This document shows positions 57,081 to 64,000 of a DNA stretch of 64,000 nucleotides, in pieces. The translations under genes and the position numbers were made by a program. The notes under the pieces are model-generated. The model was not told where the DNA came from, did no database searches, and worked only from the letters and a program-made list of their open reading frames with translations. The stretch lies in the NCBI GenBank assembly GCA_011033025.1, contig WFMF01000191.1:266683-330682 (forward strand), written 5' to 3'. Numbering within the stretch: position 1 is the first letter of the stretch; every line of letters starts with the position of its first letter. The DNA is from Beroe forskalii (lineage: Eukaryota > Ctenophora > Nuda > Beroida > Beroidae).

Positions 57081-59376
57081 AGAAGTGACCAAATTTCTAA
57101 TGACCATAAGTACACGATTTTCATAATCTGCGATTAAATTTACTCTCAATCCAAGAGGAATGATGGATCTACAGTTTCCTGCAAACTAGGTGTTTCTAGC
57201 TCATATGGTTGCTGAGCTATGGCTTTCGAAAATCGCGAAAAATCACCCTTCTCATTTCGCTCATAACTTTTGAGCACAACAAGGCACACTGGGCACACAC
57301 AAGCACCAAACTAAAGCTCAATCTTTCTAGAACAAAATATCCAAAATAGTATGTGTGGGACATTGTGGTCAATATGAAAACGTTCAATGGAAAAGGGTGA
57401 AATTTCGAAATTTGGCAAAATGGGTCAGGATTTTTGTCACACTATAATGACGCGCGCGTCTCATTTTCAAATTACATGTTGCGATACATTGAAATCAGAA
57501 ATATCATTTCAGAAGAATAAAACTTCAATTTCAGTAAATAATTCAGCAAACAACTTCACAACCCATCCCAAAGGCAAAATAATTACCATTTATCTAAGAG
57601 TACGACTTCCGATTTCATTTCCAAACGGGGCCAAATGAGCAAATGGTTGCAAAATGCAAAAGCTTAGTATATATATCATTAATCTTCTGAACAGGAATGA
57701 AGTGAATTTATATTATAACCCTCCCTCCCTCCCTCCCTGTTAAACGTGCCCACACACAAAATCTCTCTCTGCTAACGCACTAAAATATGCTGTTCTGCGG
57801 CATCAAATTATCACACAAATACTTCAAAATGACGTTATTTTCATCCTTATACCATCAATACGAGTCCAATGAAAGCAGTGATCTCAGTCTCATGGGAATT
57901 CGCACTAACAAATCCTCAGTAAAGCAGTAAGTTTACTGTTCAGTGTGTAGATTGCTCAGACGAAAGTTTGGGTGTAGCGATTAACGCCTGTTTTTCAAGC
58001 TCATAAAGCCACAAAATACTTCATTGTGCTATGAAACTTCAAGAAGTTCATTATTCTTTCAAAAAGGATCACCATGGAATTCATCGATTTTTTACCAACA
58101 TCAAGTGAAGAAAAGTACACTTTTATTTAAAACCTATGCCATATGCCTTGACACGTGTCTGCTTGTACACGCAGCTGTATGTAGTGAGACATGAGTATTC
58201 CAATCTACATACCAGCCACAGTACAGAAGTGATACATTCGTGATCAGTGATATTTCATTGTAAGAGGTGATAAAGGGAGGGGAATCATTGGCAAGATGCG
58301 TAGACTCCATAAAGATAATATTATGTTAAAATGAGAGTGTAAGGTACACCAATACCTATAGATTATTATTTATACCAAGTACCTACTGAGGACGCGTGTT
58401 GGGGGTAAAGCTGTTTCCACCATTTGGCATCCTAGTCTTACAGGTTTTTGCATGGAATGGATTGTAGAATAATTTCTTCTTGACGGAATCTATGATCTTA
58501 CTACGTTGTAAAATTAATAAGATCATCTAAACAGTAGTATAACTTATGGGCGTTCTACTTTTCAATAGTTTAAAAGCACGAGCACTTGAGAGATTTCAAA
58601 TTCAAACTCCTTATATGATTTGATTATTTTAAGTGTACGAAAAAAGGAGAAATTTGCCTTATATTTTGTCTCTTTTAGAGGACCGTTAAAAGTAAATCCA
58701 TGAGGTTGATGAATCCTTTTAGTGTGAACCAGCGCATACATCTGTACCTACACTATTGAGTGTGGGCTCCTAACACCAGCAATAGGTATTATTATATTTT
58801 AGACAGGTTCAGTTGGTAGGAAAACTCATTAGCTGGTCTAAAGGCACCATAACACATAAACTCATGATACTCTAGTATTCTAGGAGTACTTACCTAGAAT
58901 AAAATAATGTATACAGACGCTAGACTACACAATACACAGTGTACGCCCCTTCTAATGTCTACTGTCTTCTGTACACAGACATCTCAATACTGTATACACA
59001 CTAAACAGTGTATTATTATAGCGAGAATCTTCGCAATTAAGTCGTGTTTCACACAGAAAATATAGCTGTTTTGGAGTACACGGACCATTTTAAGATCTTA
59101 GTTTACATCTAAAAGTTTAAAGGATCGCCATTAAACGCTTAGGGCCACCTGTTGCAACTAGAAATTAGTTGAGAGCTGGCTTATACCGAATTATAAACAG
59201 CGTTTGTTGAATAAATTTTGAGTTTGGACAAATGCCAATTTAAGACTTTCAGTGTAAACAAAAAGCTGTGACTGGAGACAATATACGTTTGATGAGTCGA
59301 ATTTATAGCTTCATGAGCCATGCTACCATCTAGATAACTACCATGTCCCTCACAAGATTACTACCATGTCACTCAC

Positions 59377-61469
59377 ATTAGTTTTGATGTTCCAGATGAA
59401 GATGTTGTGCCATGTAATCCCCACTCTGACCAACACGTCACGCCTGTGTCCTTCCACCTCAGTCTGCCCTTGGAAAAACGCGCACCTAGTGATACGATTA
59501 GGTAACATCTCATGTTATCAAAAGCCAAATAAGGATCTTTGAAACGACAAATATCAATACCAGTTTTTAGAAGTCAAGATTGGGACAAAAATGGTACAGT
59601 TGTACGACATTTCATCTCCCCGATCGGGAGGTCAATCCCTCCACAATGCTACCTGTAGCACCGCTGTTTGTACCTGTAGCAGGGCTGTTTGTAGAGTTGG
59701 TGCATGTAAACGTGATCCAGGAGTTGGGGAGGGGTCGCTTCCAGACTCTTCAGATGGAACCTGATCCGCTTATCCAGGAATATGGGACTGAGTTTCCTCC
59801 TTCTGAACACATCCCAGGGCAGGATCTCTTCTGCTATCCGCCTGCAGGTTGAGGGGAAGTTAGCCTGGGAATTAGCAAGCAAATTCTGGATAAGGATTTA
59901 GGAAGCAATCACTGGTAATTATCGGCAGTCGGCATGTACAAAGCAAAACTTTCTCTGGTTTGGTAAATAAATGTCAATGACAATAAGATTGATAGTGCCA
60001 ATGTATCGCACTACATAAAAGTGAAATTAAGGGAGATATCTTTCATATTATAATACACCCCCTTCCTTACAGCAGAGTTCCTTGTCTGTAATCCTCGAGG
60101 TTCCTCTCCTCTAACTTGAACTGTATTGCACCCAGGAGGAAGGCAAGCTCCTCCTCCACAGGGTATCTGCCACTTAGGATGTTGAAAATTCCCTGATAAG
60201 TAGTGTATGTAATTTGGTCAGGCAATGAGATTATAATTTGAAATATGAATCGAAAAACTGGGTTGACTTTGAAAATACAGAGCACATAGATTGGTAAAGC
60301 ATTGATCACTTGACGACTGTTGAATGAGACTATAAATAATATATGATAAACCTCAGATGCGAGATAGTATCTGGCTTGGTAGTCTCGTTTAATGAGGATT
60401 CGTTCTTGGCTTAGGGGATAAAAGACATTCCTCATCAGCATGATAACGGGGGTGTCTGAAATGAAGTTATTTTTAAGTACAAGCTGTCTAAGATCAGAAT
60501 GTGTCGAATGAATTTGAAATGCATGGAAACATAAGTATAACTGCATGAGTTCTACCGTACACCCCCTCAGAGCCTCCGAACATAACAAATAGTATCAACA
60601 TGATTCAAGCCATGAACCATAATATAATAACAGCAGCAATCAGACATACCTGTTGCAGCTTGCTGCTCCGTTACTGTTGCAAACTGAGCAAGAAGGTCAA
60701 ACCAATGGTCACACAATGTGGTGGGGTAGTGTGAAGGTTTCAGTTGTAATTCTGAAAGTAGGCATTAAAGTTAGCATATATCTAGACCTGTAATCTAGAC
60801 CTGAATGGCTATGGGTACTGAACTACTGGGTAGTTATAACCATCATTATACGAAGATCACTTTAATCTCTCTCTTCATTTTGGTTAATTCTAAAAAGATA
60901 TCATTTATACATTTATCAAACTGTTGAAGCATTTTTAAATCAATTTCACTCACGAAGCAAGGATGAGCAGATCCAGATAGCAAAAGCCTCTGCACCCTCA
61001 CATGTAACACCAATCTTTCTGCATAATGCATCCTTTAATTCACCAGCAGTGACCTTTAAAAGTGTGGAATGTTTGAGCTCACAGAAATAATTTATGCTCC
61101 TAGTATTTCACAATCAAGAAACATATGTACCTATTCACTATACAGTATACAATGTTGAAAATCAAAATAACTAATCACACAGCAGTGAAATTCTGTTAAC
61201 CTCATCACATGGTCTTCCAGCAGTTATCTTCTGTTTTCTTTTGTCCATTAGTTCCACCCATATCACCGCTAGATTTATAAAATTTAGATGACTAGCAAAT
61301 GGTATTAAAGTTTTTAAGATACAGTTTCATGGAAAAGTTGAAATCAGATGACATTCATGAAATCTCAAAATATGATAATATGGAACACAAGATTATGTTC
61401 AATAGATTATACTAAAAATCTCAAAAGCATACCTTTTATTTTAGTTTCACTTGTGTCCTTCTCTACCAT
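59377..61469 (-). CDS. Second FRMD8-like FERM half, exons 1-8 only
   Basis: Exons (minus): 61469-61433, 61268-61201, 61053-60954, 60751-60650, 60455-60352, 60192-60071, 59841-59653 (or to 59674), 59485-59377. Lengths and phases equal those of the complete gene, except exon 7, where a 21-bp tandem duplication makes two possible donors. All frames are open; a visible change is Leu to Ile in AIWICSSLL. It has its own ATG and F1, F2 and the start of F3, but no exons 9-14 follow. It may be a truncated copy, or an alternative 5' half that splices from exon 8 (phase 0) to exon 9 at 49961 of the complete gene, which would stay in frame. Confidence 0.75.
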
Positions 61470-62204
61470 TATAGTTGCATTCTCAGAAATACATGAACTT
61501 CCATGAAAGTATAAGTAAAATGAAATGGATTTCAAAGATCCAAAGCAATAAGTTAATATGTGAATTGTATTTTTTAGTGCACCCTACCAATGATTGGACC
61601 AACTCAATTAGCACTATCATGGCTCATAGAATAATTTCTTTCATCTGTTTTATTAGTTTAGTGATCTTCAACTTGTGAATTCGGCTTCTGCATAATTAAA
61701 GGTCAATACCAGTGAATATTCGATTTGTTCTTGTCACATTAAATGTGCGTTGTGCAGCTGTAGAAACCCATATCCACCTGCTTATTTGGCAGCCCCATGT
61801 TTGTATGGAAATAAATAGAAATAGAAATAGAATGATTTATGATATTAAACCATCATGCTTTATATCAAAACACTTGCTTCCACTAAAACACACCTTTTAA
61901 CCCAGGTGTCCATTCATTCAATTTTCAAGAACATTCTCGGAAACCCCACCTCAGTTCTTTTATTTAAATTATACTTTTTACTGAATAGAAAGTGGTTACC
62001 AGCTTATTAGTTAAGCAACCCTAAAGGATAAAATAATTTTGAGGTTTTTGTCCAAACGCCCAATTAAAATATGCCAGTTTAAGTGGGGCCAGTTAGATTA
62101 TATAAAGGCCGGTAAAATTTGTCTGACATGAAATTCGATTTGTCAGACCCATGCCCAGTGAATAATATAAATTGTGTCGAATGAAACTTTTACAGGGGCG
62201 TGTC

Positions 62205-63050
62205 GCATTCATATGTGCGCGGCTTTTCCATGCGCGGCGTAATCGTGCGCGGCTCGCTACCTGTTAATTACAGGCAGTAAGCCGCGCACGATTACGCCGC
62301 GCACTGAGAAGCCGCGCGCCGCTTTTATGAGTTCGACACGCCACCGTTATATTGACTTGGCTTATACAAAATTTTGTTCAACGTTGTAGGACCTATTTTG
62401 CGCGCGCAAGCGCGCGTGTTCAGAAAAGAAAAGGCGCGCGCGCGAACAAACAGCTGGACATAGCATGTGGCAACCCAGGACCAGGGTAATATGCCAATAT
62501 GGGACACTATAGTAGCCGACCGCGACAAACTTAACCCGCGGTACCGGGTTAAGGTTGCTAAACACGTATACCCCTTAACCCCTGTTATCATTGCATCACG
62601 CGGCGCGGCGTTCCTATGCCGCGCCCGCATAGGTGTGTGTGTGTACGCGCCGCGCGCTTCCCTACGGGACACACGGCCGCGGCGCGCTTCCCTTAATTCC
62701 CCTGTGCTGGGGGAGCGCGCCGCGCGAGCCACACAGGGATATACGTGTTTAGCACAGCAAGGCGGCAAGGCGCGGCGCGCCGCGCTTAAGCTTCCTCATT
62801 GCTAAACACGTATATCCCTGTCTGCGTTCATGCGCGGCGCACTTCCGTAGGGTAGCGCCGCGCGCGTACACACACTTTGCGGGCTTAGGAAGCTTCCTCA
62901 GAACAAGGAATAAGGCGCGGCGCCTACATACACCTATGCGGGCTTAGGAACAAACCGGGTTTCTAAACACGTATACCCCTGTTATCGTCGTGCGGCGCGC
63001 TTCCTCAGAAGGCGGAAGCACGCCGACGTAAGCAGCGTGTTGCATTGATG
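62205..63050. repeat. GC-rich repeat island, copy 2, with a perfect 24-bp hairpin
   Basis: It holds the same words as the island at 56.1-57.1 kb: GCCCGCATAGGTGTG, CTAAACACGTATACCCCT, GCGGGCTTAGGAA, GCGCGGCGCG. A perfect hairpin has arms 62231-62254 and 62280-62303, with an inner CCTGTTAATTACAGG in the loop. Frames at 62325-62805 on both strands are repeat artefacts. Confidence 0.75.
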
Positions 63051-63167
63051 GCTTGAAGTCTTGAAGAATAATTTCAAAGAATCCATAATATAATCTTTTG
63101 CATTGTGTTCATGATACAATGCAATGAAATATGATGGTTTAATACCATAATTTCTTTTCTCCTATAC

Positions 63168-63392
63168 TGTTGATATTCGTTTTTATTATTATTTATATTA
63201 TTATTCAGATTATTATATTTCCTCTTATATCCCTTTACTTTGTTATAGTTATTCCCCCGTGAATATAACTTTCCCTTATATCTGAATATAAACTCAACAT
63301 ACTCTTCCTTCCTAGGCTAGATGGTTCGTTACCCCTGAAAACTGAGTCTCATTTGGGTTCTGGGTTCCGGTACTTCCACTATAAATATCTCA
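63168..63392 (+). mobile_element. Possible LTR (TG...CA, about 225 bp) of a retrotransposon
   Basis: The stretch begins TGTTGATATTCG, is AT-rich, has CACTATAAATATCT near the end and stops in CA. It is followed at once by TGGTAGCAGGAAGTGG, which looks like a tRNA primer-binding site. The next 600 bp to the window end (leader with repeated GAAGA.CTTGTGTT words) have no long frame. This is the arrangement at the 5' end of LTR retrotransposons, possibly copia-type. The second LTR would be outside the window. Confidence 0.4.
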
Positions 63393-64000
63393 TGGTAGCA
63401 GGAAGTGGTTATTTATTTGTTCATCCTCAGTATACTCCCCAAAGTTTGCAGAAGCCACAATCGTGTGTTTGAAGACTCTACAAATCATTGAACTGAAGAT
63501 CTTGTGTTCAAAGATACTACAAGCTGTAGTTCTGAAGAACTTGTGTTTTGAACATTGTGCAGAAGACTTTTAAATGTTAGAAGATACAACAATCTCTTGT
63601 TCTAAAATCCTTGTCTAAAGGTGCTAAGATGTGTTGTGAACAACTGTAATCAGATGATAAGAGAGTAAGAGGATTCCTGCTGAATTCAATACCATTCAAG
63701 AATCCAAGTTGTTCAAGTCCCACAGTGACAAGAAGAGATACCTCACCAGATGACAAGATTCCTGTTGATTCATCAAGACCTCTCTAAATGAGACACCTCA
63801 CAGAATAGGATCCTCTACTCAACTCCTGGAGACTGTGCTATCCCTTGAAGTTTTCTGTTTTGGACTACTCAGTCGGGGGCATGTCTGGGTAGTACCCAAC
63901 TTGTCAGAGATAAAAACCTTGCTCTGGCTGCGGAATAGAATTTTCAGATTACATCACAGTATACCTGACAACAGCTCTACTTCGGGTCATAGGTGATCAG

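Larger units (their letters stand above)
57663..63090. repeat. Tandem segmental duplication, copy 2
   Basis: It parallels copy 1 from the ATCATTAATCT.CTGAACAGG block through exons 8-1 to the GC-rich island and the TGAAGTCTTGAAGAATAAT block at about 63,053. Exon sequences differ by only a few, mostly silent, changes. Both copies are in direct orientation, separated by about 600 bp of unrelated AT-rich DNA. Confidence 0.9.

Noticed and set aside
56281-57088. Several frames in the GC-rich island
   Set aside because: Driven by GCGCGC words without stops; no domain or consistent start.
62325-62805. Arg/Ala-rich frames of 112 and 147 codons
   Set aside because: The same GC-rich repeat words on both strands; no protein family visible.
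1-64000. tRNA and rRNA genes
   Set aside because: I looked for clear B-box words (GGTTCGANTCC) in cloverleaf context and for rRNA core words and found none I could support.

Overview
The window looks like nuclear DNA of an invertebrate animal. Genes have many small exons with GT-AG introns, intergenic DNA is AT-rich and full of minisatellites and fold-back elements, and there is a 100-base assembly gap at 5,754-5,853. The proteins are animal-type (acid ceramidase, a CCDC175-like coiled-coil protein, an FRMD8-like FERM protein) plus two calflagin-like EF-hand proteins often linked to cilia. The phylum cannot be fixed from the sequence alone.

Layout: 1-12.4 kb is repeat-dominated: a TTAA-flanked inverted-repeat element, several minisatellites, a PHD-finger ORF fragment next to the gap, and a non-autonomous hAT element inside a tandem array. 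12.5-14.7 kb (minus) is an acid ceramidase gene, seven exons in phase, with its last exon not found. 15.3-15.9 kb is a palindrome-rich GC island between divergent genes. 16.7-36.9 kb (plus) is a long CCDC175-like coiled-coil gene. It has three consecutive 110-nt exons whose phases only work if they are used one at a time, several phase-2/2 cassette exons, and a 4-kb inverted-repeat element in one intron that carries two expanded minisatellites. 38.9-39.9 kb and 45.6-46.1 kb (both minus) are paralogous calflagin-like EF-hand genes, one of them interrupted by a segment with non-canonical borders. 47.6-55.6 kb (minus) is a complete 14-exon FRMD8-like gene (459 codons, all phases agree). Its 5' half (exons 1-8) lies within a roughly 6-kb tandem duplication repeated at 57.7-63.1 kb. 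The window ends in a probable LTR and leader of a retrotransposon.

The genes do not form an operon or one pathway. Acid ceramidase is lysosomal. FRMD8 is known in vertebrates as an iRhom-binding protein that supports ADAM17. CCDC175 and calflagins are plausible cilium or sperm proteins. The most notable signals are the mutually exclusive exon triplet, the duplicated FERM half-gene sharing one 3' end, and the composite 4-kb inverted-repeat element.
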